From: an uncultured Bacilli bacterium
GTDB lineage: Bacteria > Bacillota_I > Bacilli_A > RF39 > UBA660
DNA: 64,000 nt
Assembly: GCA_947632085.1 (NCBI GenBank)
Contig: CANRNY010000004.1
Span: 27,321 to 91,320, forward strand
Direction: 5' to 3'
The notes under the pieces are model-generated. The model worked only from the letters and a program-made list of their open reading frames with translations, was not told the DNA's origin and did no database searches. The position numbers were made by a program, and so were the translations under genes. Position 1 is the stretch's first letter; each line of letters starts with the position of its first letter. Shown here in pieces: positions 9,009-17,257 of the stretch.

Positions 9009-11015
9009 ATGAATAATGAAGTAAAAAATGAATCTTCAGTTCAACCTGAAAATACAACTCCAACTCCTGTAGATTCAAATCCAATTCAAACTCAACCAGA
9101 AAACACACCTAATGCTGAACAAACTCCTACAGGTTCTACTAATGTTCAACCTACAGGAGCATCAAACAACAATGGCGGATTTAATGCTATATTAACTAAA
9201 ATTAAATCTTTTGGTGTAGTACCAATTGTTATTGCTGCTGTCGTTGTCGTTGCCTTAATTGCTGGTGTAACTACTAGAATTGTTACATCTACACCAAAGG
9301 CTGTTTTCAAAAGTCATGTTAATAGTGCTTTCAAAGCTGTAAGCAAAGCTATTGATGAATATGAAGACTTTGACAAAAAATTTGAACTAGCAAGTAATAG
9401 TATCCTTTTAAAAGGTAGTTTAAAAGCTGATACAAATATGGAAGTTTCTGATGATGTAGATCTAGAACTACTTAAAAAAGTTACTCTTGCTGGTGAATTA
9501 GGAATTGATATTGATTCTGAAAAATTATATGTAGGTGCTAGTGTTAAAGGTGATAAAAACACTTTAGGTGCTAAAATTCACTATCAAGATTCTAAAGCTT
9601 ATCTTGATGCAACATTCTTAGATGATGTTGTAGAAGCAGAAAGCGAAGAAATTGATTTCTCTGAAATCAAAGATGTTTTATCAACTGTTAAAGAACAAAT
9701 TGAAAAAGTTGATACTAAAACATATAACAAAATTCTAAAGAAATTAAATAATAGTATCAATAAAACATTTGATAGTAAAAACATGAAAAAATCAAGTGGC
9801 AAATTTGAAGTAGATGGTAAAAGCGTATCAGCTACTAAAAATAGTTTAATTCTTGATGAAGATGCTCTTCAAGGTATGATTGAAACATTCTGTGATGATG
9901 TACTTGAAGATGATGATTTATTAAGTGACCTTGCTAAAGTTACAGATATTGATAAAGGCGATATTAAAGAAGCATTTAAAGAATTAAAAGATGCTGCTAA
10001 AGATATTGATTTAGATGATGATATAACAATTAATATTTGGACAAAAGGTATTTTAAATTCAACAGTTGGCTTTAGTGTTGAAGTCGATGAAAAAGAATAC
10101 TTCTCATTTTATAAAGATGGTAAAAAAGCTGAAGCTGTAATTGATAATCATATTAAAGATGATTATGGAAAAGTAAAAGTAGTAGTTTCTTTTGAAGAAA
10201 AGAAAGATGGTACTGAATTTACAGCTAAATATAATGGCGAAAAAATTGCTTCAGGAACAATTAGAGAAATCTCTGAAAAATTAATTGATCTTGACGTATC
10301 TGTTGAAGCTGAAGATCAAAAAGTTAAAGTATCTGTTTACTTAAGTAAAGAAGAAGAAAAGAAATCTATTAAAGGTGATTATAAATTAAAAGTAACTATT
10401 AATGATCAATATGTTGAATTATCTGGTGATTACGAAATTGCTACTGGTGATCTTCCAAGTGTTGATACAAGTAAAACTGTCAAAGCTGACGAACTTGATG
10501 AAGAAGAAGTACTAGATAGCTTAAAAGGCGTAGTTGACGAAGATAGTACATTAAAAGAACTTCTTGGCTCTGAAATAGATGAAGCAGTAAAAGATAATAC
10601 TGAATTAAATAGTTATGGTATGCATCCAATTTATAGTACTGAAGATGCTGTAAAAGTATTAAAGAAAACAAAACCATCTGTTTTATATGTTGGTAGTACA
10701 TATTATTCAATGTATTATAGTGCTGATTCATATAATATGTTTGAAGCATTAAGAACTGCTCAAACTGATTTAAACTTCTATAGTCATTATTTAAGTGAAT
10801 ATTCTATTGATAACGACTTTAAAGAAGCTGTAAAAAATGTCAACTACACATGTCGTACAACTCCTGCTGATGGAACTACTGCAACTGAATCAACAACATG
10901 TAGTGAGACACCTGCTATTTACTTAATCAAAGATGGTGAAGTAAAGAAAGCATTTAGGGGTACTGTTACTAAAGATGAATTAGAAAAGGCCCTAAAAGAA
11001 ATTGGCATTGGCTAA
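9009..11015 (+). CDS. Acidic membrane protein with a thioredoxin-like C-terminal domain lacking CxxC
   Basis: 668 aa. Residues 1-57 are a Pro/Thr/Gln-rich cytoplasmic tail, 69-92 a membrane segment, and the remainder extracytoplasmic and rich in Lys, Asp and Glu. The middle part resembles the outer domain of the protein at 5552-7693 (VTDIDKGDIKEA, then a DDxT strand). Residues about 540-668 look like a thioredoxin fold: a strand VLYVGST, helix, and a late TPAIYLIKDGEV strand with the cis-Pro position. The usual CxxC is replaced by YYSMYY, and two Cys (about 615 and 631) sit in an insertion instead. It is therefore unlikely to be a normal oxidoreductase. Function unknown. Confidence 0.65.
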   Translation: MNNEVKNESSVQPENTTPTPVDSNPIQTQPENTPNAEQTPTGSTNVQPTGASNNNGGFNAILTKIKSFGVVPIVIAAVVVVALIAGVTTRIVTSTPKAVFKSHVNSAFKAVSKAIDEYEDFDKKFELASNSILLKGSLKADTNMEVSDDVDLELLKKVTLAGELGIDIDSEKLYVGASVKGDKNTLGAKIHYQDSKAYLDATFLDDVVEAESEEIDFSEIKDVLSTVKEQIEKVDTKTYNKILKKLNNSINKTFDSKNMKKSSGKFEVDGKSVSATKNSLILDEDALQGMIETFCDDVLEDDDLLSDLAKVTDIDKGDIKEAFKELKDAAKDIDLDDDITINIWTKGILNSTVGFSVEVDEKEYFSFYKDGKKAEAVIDNHIKDDYGKVKVVVSFEEKKDGTEFTAKYNGEKIASGTIREISEKLIDLDVSVEAEDQKVKVSVYLSKEEEKKSIKGDYKLKVTINDQYVELSGDYEIATGDLPSVDTSKTVKADELDEEEVLDSLKGVVDEDSTLKELLGSEIDEAVKDNTELNSYGMHPIYSTEDAVKVLKKTKPSVLYVGSTYYSMYYSADSYNMFEALRTAQTDLNFYSHYLSEYSIDNDFKEAVKNVNYTCRTTPADGTTATESTTCSETPAIYLIKDGEVKKAFRGTVTKDELEKALKEIGIG

Positions 11016-11088
11016 AAAATTAATAATAGACAACATAAAATAAATATTATATAATTTTTATAGAGTAAAAAGAGAAGGGATGATTAAC

Positions 11089-11526
11089 ATGAACGGACAA
11101 ATCGGAGAAAAGTATTTACCTGTCGGAACAGTTGTATTGTTACAAAACGGAACTAAGAGAGTAATGATAAATGGCTTCTGTACTATGGACGCTAATAATC
11201 CTAGTCGTATCTTTGATTATTCAGGTGTTTTATTTCCAGAAGGCTCACTAAGTTCTGATCAAACTTTATTATTTGACCATAATCAAATAGTTAGAGTAGA
11301 CCATATGGGTCTAAACGACGAAGAGGAAAAAAGCTTTAAAATAAAATTAAAAGAAATAGTTGCAGCTAGTGCTCAAGGTCAAGGCGCTCAAGGCGGAGCA
11401 GCTCCAGCACCAGCAGCACCAACTCCTGCAGCACCTGCTCCTGCTGGTTCAGTTCCACCTGTTCCACCAGTAGCTCCAAGTGCTCCTGCAGCACCACAAG
11501 CTCCACAAAATCCTTTTCAAGGCTAA
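11089..11526 (+). CDS. DUF4176 protein (type VII secretion-associated family)
   Basis: 145 aa. Residues 5-85 match the pattern of DUF4176: PVGTVVLLQNG, then a FDYSGVLFPEG core and FDHNQIVRVDHMG. Genes of this family are typically found in Firmicute type VII (ESX-like) secretion loci. The last 50 residues are an Ala/Pro-rich tail. I prefer ATG 11089 over 11080, because AGAAGG at 11071-11077 is too close to the first ATG. No ESX ATPase lies beside it, but a WXG-like/NlpC fusion is found at 40067-41116. Confidence 0.7.
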   Translation: MNGQIGEKYLPVGTVVLLQNGTKRVMINGFCTMDANNPSRIFDYSGVLFPEGSLSSDQTLLFDHNQIVRVDHMGLNDEEEKSFKIKLKEIVAASAQGQGAQGGAAPAPAAPTPAAPAPAGSVPPVPPVAPSAPAAPQAPQNPFQG

Positions 11527-11547
11527 TTAAAATAAAGTAGCAAAAAA

Positions 11548-11584
11548 ACAATTACTATTTGACAAATAATAGTAATTGTTTTAT
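11548..11584 (+). terminator. Terminator after the DUF4176 gene, containing the proS -35 box
   Basis: 11-bp perfect stem CAATTACTATT/AATAGTAATTG with an 8-base loop, followed by a T-rich run. The promoter for proS is embedded in it. Confidence 0.8.
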
Positions 11585-11587
11585 ATT
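11559..11587 (+). promoter_or_regulatory. proS promoter
   Basis: TTGACA (11559-11564) and TATATT (11582-11587) with 17-base spacing. The -35 box overlaps the loop of the preceding terminator, and the spacer is the 3' arm of its stem. Confidence 0.8.
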
Positions 11588-11593
11588 ACAGTG

Positions 11594-11790
11594 AACATGT
11601 TGATTGGGACATATTAACTTACTCCCTTATTCAAAGAGAGCTTATAATGGTGAGAGTAAGCAATAATAGTAAGTTATTCCTACCCATGAGTGAAATATGA
11701 AAATATTTCCGGATATAATCCGTTATCAAAAAGAGTATAAAAGGATGGTACCGTGCATCATTATGCACTCCTTAGGTATCATCTTTTTTA
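11594..11790 (+). promoter_or_regulatory. T-box leader of proS, probable Pro specifier
   Basis: Transcription-attenuation leader that senses uncharged tRNA. Landmarks in order: AAAGAGAGC, the GGTGAGAG-containing stem I, a specifier region with CCT at 11679-11681 (a proline codon) followed by A, the T-box core AAGGATGGTACCG at about 11741-11753, and a terminator formed by GATGGTACC and GGTATCATC followed by T6. It lies directly upstream of prolyl-tRNA synthetase, which agrees with a Pro specifier. Confidence 0.85.
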
Positions 11791-11808
11791 TTTTAAGGAA
11801 GTGTTAAT

Positions 11809-11862
11809 ATGAAAAAGTTAACTAAACGACCGAATATATATTTATTAAATAATAAAATATAG
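11809..11862 (+). CDS. Possible 17-residue leader peptide before proS
   Basis: ATG at 11809 with AAGGAAG seven bases upstream encodes MKKLTKRPNIYLLNNKI and stops at TAG 11860-11862. The stop codon is joined to the AGGAGG that serves proS, so translation of the two could be coupled. It holds a single Pro codon (CCG) and has no known homologue to me. It may be real or fortuitous. Confidence 0.35.
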   Translation: MKKLTKRPNIYLLNNKI

Positions 11863-11871
11863 GAGGTCAAA

Positions 11872-13569
11872 ATGAAAATAAGTAAAAATTATTTCTTCAC
11901 ATTACGTGAAGATGCTAAAGATGAAGAAAGTAGAAGCGGTAACCTACTAGTTAGAAGTGGTATGATAAAAAAAGTAGGTGCTGGTATTTATATGTTCTTA
12001 CCTATGGGATTAAGAACAATTGATAAAATCAAAAAAATTGTTAAAGAAGAAATGGATAATGCTGGAGCTCAAGAGTTATTAATGCCTAGCTTAATACCAA
12101 GTGAATATTATGAAAAATGTGGACGTGTAGAAGCCTTTGGTAGTGACATGTTTAACTTAGCTGATCGCTATAATAAAAGTCTTGTTTTAGGCCCAACTCA
12201 TGAAGAACTATTTACAATTGCGGCAAAAGCTATGGTCAAAAGCTATAAAGATTTACATTTCACCCTTTATCAACAAGCTGATAAATTTAGAGATGAACCA
12301 CGTCCAAGATATGGTTTGATTCGTGTTCGTGAATTCATTATGAAAGATGCTTATTCCTTTGATACAGATGAAGCTAACTTAGATATTTCTTATAATATAA
12401 TGAAAGATGCCTATAACAAAATATATGATCGTTTAGGTATCAATTATAAAATAGTTAAATCTGATTGTGGCGCAATGGGTGGTTCTTTATCTGAAGAGTA
12501 TCAAGCTATTACTGATATTGGTGAAGATACAATCGTCCTATGTGATAAATGTGGATATTCAAGTAATCTTGAAGTAACCAAATGTCTTTCTAAAATCGAT
12601 GATAAAGAAAAAGAATTAAAGCTAGAACTTGTTAAAACTCCACATCAAGAAACAATTGATGATGTATGTAAATACCTAAAACTTGATGTCAAAAAATCAA
12701 TTAAAGCCTTATTAATGAATATAAATGAAGAACTAGTTATTTTCTTTATACGTGGTGATCGTGAATTAAATGAAAGTAAAGTTTGTAAACTTTTAAATTG
12801 TAAAGAAGTAAACTTTGCCAATGATGAACTAATCGCTACAAGTAATGCTGTCCCAGGTTATACTGGGCCAATAAATCTAAATGCTAAAATAGTTATAGAT
12901 AATGAAATATTAAAAATGAAAAACTTTTGTTGTGGAGCTAACCAAGAAGGTTACCACTACATTAATGCTAATGTTAAAGATTTTAAATATGATATAGTAG
13001 GAGACATCGTCAATGTCAAAGAAGATGATATCTGCCCAGAATGTGGTGGTAATATCTATTTCAAAAAAGGAATAGAAATAGGTAATCTCTTTAAACTAGG
13101 AACTAAATATTCAGAGAGTTTTGGTTTAACATACTTAGATGAAAACAATAAAGAACATCCAGTAGTAATGGGCTGCTATGGTTTAGGTCCAGGTCGAGTT
13201 CTTGCGAGTATTGTTGAACAAAACAATGATGAAAATGGTCTTATATTACCAATGAATATCGCTCCATATCAAGTAGCACTTGTTCAAATTGATATGAAAG
13301 ATAAAAAACAAACTGAAGTAGCTGAAAAAATTTATAATGAACTACTTAAAAATAATATTGAAGTTATTTACGACGATCGTGAAGAACGTCCTGGTGTTAA
13401 ATTTAAAGATATGGATTTAATCGGTATTCCACTTCGTATAACTATTGGTAAAAAGATAGCTGACGACAAAGTTGAACTTAAATTTAGAAAAAATGGTGTT
13501 CAAGAAGAAATAGCTCTTTCTAGCATTGTAAACAAGATTGTAGAATATATTAAAGATGACTTAAAATAA
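11872..13569 (+). CDS. proS: Prolyl-tRNA synthetase
   Basis: 565 aa class II synthetase that charges tRNA-Pro. It is of the long bacterial type with an editing (INS) domain between motifs 2 and 3, about residues 225-400. Motif 2 region FRDEPRPRYGLIRVREF, motif 3 region GCYGLGPGRVLASIVEQ, and a C-terminal anticodon-binding domain ending in a Lys/Glu-rich strand are visible. AGGAGGTCAAAATG marks the start. Expression is controlled by the T-box upstream. Confidence 0.98.
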   Translation: MKISKNYFFTLREDAKDEESRSGNLLVRSGMIKKVGAGIYMFLPMGLRTIDKIKKIVKEEMDNAGAQELLMPSLIPSEYYEKCGRVEAFGSDMFNLADRYNKSLVLGPTHEELFTIAAKAMVKSYKDLHFTLYQQADKFRDEPRPRYGLIRVREFIMKDAYSFDTDEANLDISYNIMKDAYNKIYDRLGINYKIVKSDCGAMGGSLSEEYQAITDIGEDTIVLCDKCGYSSNLEVTKCLSKIDDKEKELKLELVKTPHQETIDDVCKYLKLDVKKSIKALLMNINEELVIFFIRGDRELNESKVCKLLNCKEVNFANDELIATSNAVPGYTGPINLNAKIVIDNEILKMKNFCCGANQEGYHYINANVKDFKYDIVGDIVNVKEDDICPECGGNIYFKKGIEIGNLFKLGTKYSESFGLTYLDENNKEHPVVMGCYGLGPGRVLASIVEQNNDENGLILPMNIAPYQVALVQIDMKDKKQTEVAEKIYNELLKNNIEVIYDDREERPGVKFKDMDLIGIPLRITIGKKIADDKVELKFRKNGVQEEIALSSIVNKIVEYIKDDLK

Positions 13570-13581
13570 GTCATCTTTTTT
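13552..13581 (+). terminator. Terminator overlapping the proS stop codon
   Basis: AAAGATGACTT pairs with AAGTCATCTTT; the TAA stop of proS lies in the loop, and T6 follows. Confidence 0.85.
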
Positions 13582-13605
13582 GCTATACTGATAATAGGTG
13601 ATAAT

Positions 13606-15537
13606 ATGGAAAATATCTTTCAGAAACTTTGCCAATATTATTTAAATGAAGTTGAAGAAAATAAAGAAGAATATAAGGAACTTATAGCCAAAGCATCACC
13701 AGAAACTAAGCAAAAAGCGGAAAATTTAGTAAAAAAAATAAAAGAAAAAGTTAGTGAATATGGTTTTAATACTGACTTTAGTTCTTTCTGCGATATGATA
13801 GAATACTATATCAAACATAAAAAAGAATTTACTTATGCTAAGAAAAATGAATATTTAAAACTTTTAATTAGTTTATCTAAAGTATATGGTGTTAATCTTC
13901 GTGAAGAACTTTCACGTTATAGTACACCACCTGAAAATAACTATAATATTGAAGAAACAGATTTATTCTATCGTTTTTGTCGCTATAATTTAGAACCTAA
14001 TAACGATGTCAATGAATTTAATTCTTTAAAAGAAATTGCTACTAAAGAACAACTAAACTATAAAGACCTTCAAAAGAAATCTTTGATTTTTATCGAAGAC
14101 ATAAAAATTCATATCGAAAAGTTAGGTTTAAAAATAACTGATAACTACTTTAATAACATGTTAAATGAATATATGAAAGTTAAAAACCAACTAAACTATA
14201 AAGTTAAAGTAGAATATTTAACGATTCTCTTATATTTATCTGAAATATATGATTTAAACTTAAGAGAAATATATTTAAATCGTAAACAAGAAGAACAAAA
14301 TTATAATACTTATTCTAATATTTATAATCTTTTAGATAATGATGATTTACTAAAAAATCTTTTAATAAATAGATATGATAATGGTTATTTTGATATTAAA
14401 GAATACACTCTTAATGAAGTAGGTGGCGAATCTAAAGTTAAAGATTATAATCATACTAAAATGCTAGCTGACTTATCATATCGTTTATATAGTATATTTA
14501 TTGATAAACTAAATAACTATGCTTATGATGATGTAAATCCTACATATTCTAAATTAATCGGTGAAGATGAATTAAGTCGTTTAAGTTCTCTAACTCGTGA
14601 AGAAATTTACGACATCTTAGAATTTAAAACGTATTTAGATAGTGAAGCCGAACAAAATCCTCAACTACGTATTATGGAAAAATATAATATGTCTTTAAAT
14701 CTTTATAAATTTATTAAAGAATCGCAAAAATGTTTTGATTTTTATGACAAAGTAATTGGTTTAAATACACATAATTTATTTAATCATCCTGAATGTCAAA
14801 ACAACATCACCATTAATTTTAATGGTCCAATCTTTGAAACTGAATTTATTATTGACGAATATATTAAAAAATGTATTGAAAACAATGTTAACTATGAATT
14901 AACTGGTGAAATAAATAATACAAATGAAACTACCCAAATATTATCTGTTTATTTATATGCTAATCCTGATGATTTAAAACTAAAACTATCACTTTTAGAT
15001 AAAATCTTTAAAATTCATCATGATTTAAAAACATTATTTATATCACCACTAAAATGTTCTTTAACTCTTAACAATTCAATATATGGTTTATATAATCGTT
15101 ACATAAATCCTTATGAGGACAATAAATTAGATTTTATTACCTATTTTAATTCCTTATCAGAAGTTTCATATTATCGGGTTCTTGCTAAGATTGTTCTCCC
15201 TAAAATAACGGAAGAGAAAGTTATAAATATGATTGAAGATTTTATTAATTTCAAAAATATTGAAACCAATCCTAACGAACCACATAATCCGTTATATATT
15301 AAATTTAATAACTTTACCTTTGAAGTTATTAAAGACTTAATTAATCAATATATCCCTTTAGTAAACGATCTTTTAAATTCATATTTTGAATTATCTAATT
15401 CTAAAGAAACAGTAATTGAAGAATTTAAAAAATCATTATTATATTTTCATAATAAATGTTTAAATCTAGCTAAAAATCATCCAAGTAATATATCTTTACT
15501 CGATGAATATCTTAAAATAATTATTCCCTGTGAATAA
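13606..15537 (+). CDS. Unknown protein with two internal repeats of about 100 residues
   Basis: 643 aa, largely helical, without signal peptide or membrane segments. Residues about 5-104 and 121-224 are related to each other: each begins with a short aromatic motif (LCQYYL or FCRYNL), contains a Lys-rich helix, and ends with YLxxLLxLSxxYxxNLRE. The remaining 400 residues are Asn/Tyr/Leu-rich with no recognised motif. GGTGATAAT precedes the ATG. The gene has its own -10-like TATACT just 15 bases upstream. I do not recognise the family. Confidence 0.6.
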   Translation: MENIFQKLCQYYLNEVEENKEEYKELIAKASPETKQKAENLVKKIKEKVSEYGFNTDFSSFCDMIEYYIKHKKEFTYAKKNEYLKLLISLSKVYGVNLREELSRYSTPPENNYNIEETDLFYRFCRYNLEPNNDVNEFNSLKEIATKEQLNYKDLQKKSLIFIEDIKIHIEKLGLKITDNYFNNMLNEYMKVKNQLNYKVKVEYLTILLYLSEIYDLNLREIYLNRKQEEQNYNTYSNIYNLLDNDDLLKNLLINRYDNGYFDIKEYTLNEVGGESKVKDYNHTKMLADLSYRLYSIFIDKLNNYAYDDVNPTYSKLIGEDELSRLSSLTREEIYDILEFKTYLDSEAEQNPQLRIMEKYNMSLNLYKFIKESQKCFDFYDKVIGLNTHNLFNHPECQNNITINFNGPIFETEFIIDEYIKKCIENNVNYELTGEINNTNETTQILSVYLYANPDDLKLKLSLLDKIFKIHHDLKTLFISPLKCSLTLNNSIYGLYNRYINPYEDNKLDFITYFNSLSEVSYYRVLAKIVLPKITEEKVINMIEDFINFKNIETNPNEPHNPLYIKFNNFTFEVIKDLINQYIPLVNDLLNSYFELSNSKETVIEEFKKSLLYFHNKCLNLAKNHPSNISLLDEYLKIIIPCE

Positions 15538-15579
15538 TTATTTTTTTATTTAAATATATTTTTATAAAGGGTCGATAAT

Positions 15580-16398
15580 ATGTATCAATTTATAAAAAAT
15601 AAAATTTTAAATGTTAATAAATATAGTAAAAGATCATCTATTATTGTTTATTACATCTTAAGATTCTTAGTTGTTACATGTATGATTTTAGAATTCATAA
15701 GAGGGGACTTAAATAATGCTATATTATGCTTAATATCTCTTATTCTTTTTTTTATTCCCTTATTTCTTAAAAGAAAATTTAAAATCGAACTACCTAATAT
15801 ATTAGAAATAATTATTTTATTATTTATTTTTTCTGCTGAGATATTAGGTGAAATAAATAATTTCTATATTACTATTCCTTATTGGGATACTATTTTACAT
15901 ACAATCAATGGCTTTTTAGCAGCTGGAGTAGGTTTATCTTTAGTTGATTTACTTAATAAAAATTTCACTAGTATCAAATTATCTCCAATCTTTATCTGTA
16001 TTGTTTCATTTTGTTTTTCTATGACAATAGGTGTCTTTTGGGAATTTTATGAATATCTTTCTGATAATTCACCACTTCAAACAGATATGCAAAAAGACCG
16101 TCTTATAACTAAAATAGATAGTATATTATTAAATGATAGTAAAAAGAATATCCCTTTAAAAATAGATAATATAAAAAATACTGAAATTTACTATTTAGAT
16201 GAAAATCATAATTTAAATAAAATTACCATTAAAAATGGTTATTTAGATATTGGTCTTAATGATACAATCAAAGACTTATTTGTTAACTTCCTCGGTGCTT
16301 TATCATTTAATATTTTTGGTTATTTCTATTTTTCTAATAAAGAAAAATTTAAATTCCTTCAGCACTTTATTCTAAAAAGACAAGAACTTCCAGATTAA
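15580..16398 (+). CDS. Multipass membrane protein, YjdF/DUF2238-like
   Basis: 272 aa with about six hydrophobic segments in the first 180 residues and one near the C-terminus. The order GEINNFY, then PYWDTILHTINGFLAAG, then FSMTIGVFWEFYEY, with the final KDLFVNFLGAL segment, is the pattern I associate with the YjdF/DUF2238 group of inner-membrane proteins. A soluble stretch of 60 residues (about 165-230) interrupts the membrane part. Biochemical role unknown. Confidence 0.55.
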   Translation: MYQFIKNKILNVNKYSKRSSIIVYYILRFLVVTCMILEFIRGDLNNAILCLISLILFFIPLFLKRKFKIELPNILEIIILLFIFSAEILGEINNFYITIPYWDTILHTINGFLAAGVGLSLVDLLNKNFTSIKLSPIFICIVSFCFSMTIGVFWEFYEYLSDNSPLQTDMQKDRLITKIDSILLNDSKKNIPLKIDNIKNTEIYYLDENHNLNKITIKNGYLDIGLNDTIKDLFVNFLGALSFNIFGYFYFSNKEKFKFLQHFILKRQELPD

Positions 16399-16470
16399 AT
16401 ACAATGTAAAAGGATTAATAAAAAATATAATACCAGAAATCATTTATGCTATAATTAATATGGTGATAAT

Positions 16471-17100
16471 ATGGCATCAGCAATTATACATTTATGCATA
16501 GCTAAAGAAGTAAATAAATATCTTAATATGGATGAATATCAACTATTACTAGGTTCTATAGCTCCTGATATTTCTAAACAAATAGGTGAGACTAAAGAAA
16601 TTTCTCATTTTCTAGATCATTCTAATGAAGATGATATTCCGAATGTTAATAACTTTTTAAATAAATATAAAGACGATTTAACAGATCCTTTTACGATGGG
16701 TTATTTTATTCACTTACTATCTGATAAATATTGGTTTAGAGATTATATATATAAATTTATTGATCGTTATGCAACTGATCAAAACAAAAAGAAATTAACT
16801 TATACTGCTATTAAAGATGTCATATATAATGACTATACAAATATTAATATCGATTTAATAGATAAGTATACCTTACCATTAGATATCTTCTATACTGATT
16901 TTCGTATGCCACACTCTAAAATAACTGAAATACCTCTTAATAAATTACCAATTCTTATTGAAAAAATGGGTTTAATAATAGAAGAGAGTAAAGAAGAAAA
17001 AACTTTTATGTTTGATACTAATGAAATCATATCTTTTATTGAAGAAACAACAAAATACATTATAAAAGATATTCAAATGTTAAGAATTAAAGAAGACTAA
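16471..17100 (+). CDS. Zinc-dependent phospholipase C-like protein
   Basis: 209 aa. The N-terminus has the metal-ligand pattern of the Zn_dep_PLPC family: His7, LGSIAPD with Asp33, SHFLDH with His46 and His50, and GYFIHLLSD with His81 and Asp85. No signal peptide is visible, as is usual for the small Firmicute members, whose substrate is unknown. An extended -10 (TGCTATAAT, ending at 16455) lies only 15 bases before the ATG, and GGTGAT is the RBS. Confidence 0.65.
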   Translation: MASAIIHLCIAKEVNKYLNMDEYQLLLGSIAPDISKQIGETKEISHFLDHSNEDDIPNVNNFLNKYKDDLTDPFTMGYFIHLLSDKYWFRDYIYKFIDRYATDQNKKKLTYTAIKDVIYNDYTNINIDLIDKYTLPLDIFYTDFRMPHSKITEIPLNKLPILIEKMGLIIEESKEEKTFMFDTNEIISFIEETTKYIIKDIQMLRIKED

Positions 17101-17112
17101 TCTTCTTTTTTT
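17089..17112 (+). terminator. Terminator overlapping the stop of the 16471 gene
   Basis: AAAGAAGA/TCTTCTTT stem with CTAA (including the stop codon) in the loop, then T-rich. Confidence 0.8.
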
Positions 17113-17180
17113 ATCACTAAAAATACGATAATTTAACATTCCTTAAACTACTTAGTAAATCCTAAAAATTAAGTAATTAT

Positions 17181-17221
17181 TTTGCTATCTTATTGACTAA
17201 AGATAGCAAATATTATATATT
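17181..17221 (+). promoter_or_regulatory. Promoter within an 11-bp inverted repeat
   Basis: TTTGCTATCTT (17181-17191) is exactly repeated in inverse at 17200-17210. The loop holds a -35 box TTGACT (17193-17198), and TATATT lies 17 bases later (17216-17221). It could be an operator or a terminator-promoter overlap for the next gene. Confidence 0.55.
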
Positions 17222-17257
17222 TATATTAAGAAAATTATAGAATCGAGTGTGAAGATT

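Noticed and set aside
10480..10749. Minus-strand frame rich in Leu, Tyr and Gln
   Set aside because: Shadow of the plus-strand gene at 9009-11015, without RBS or promoter.
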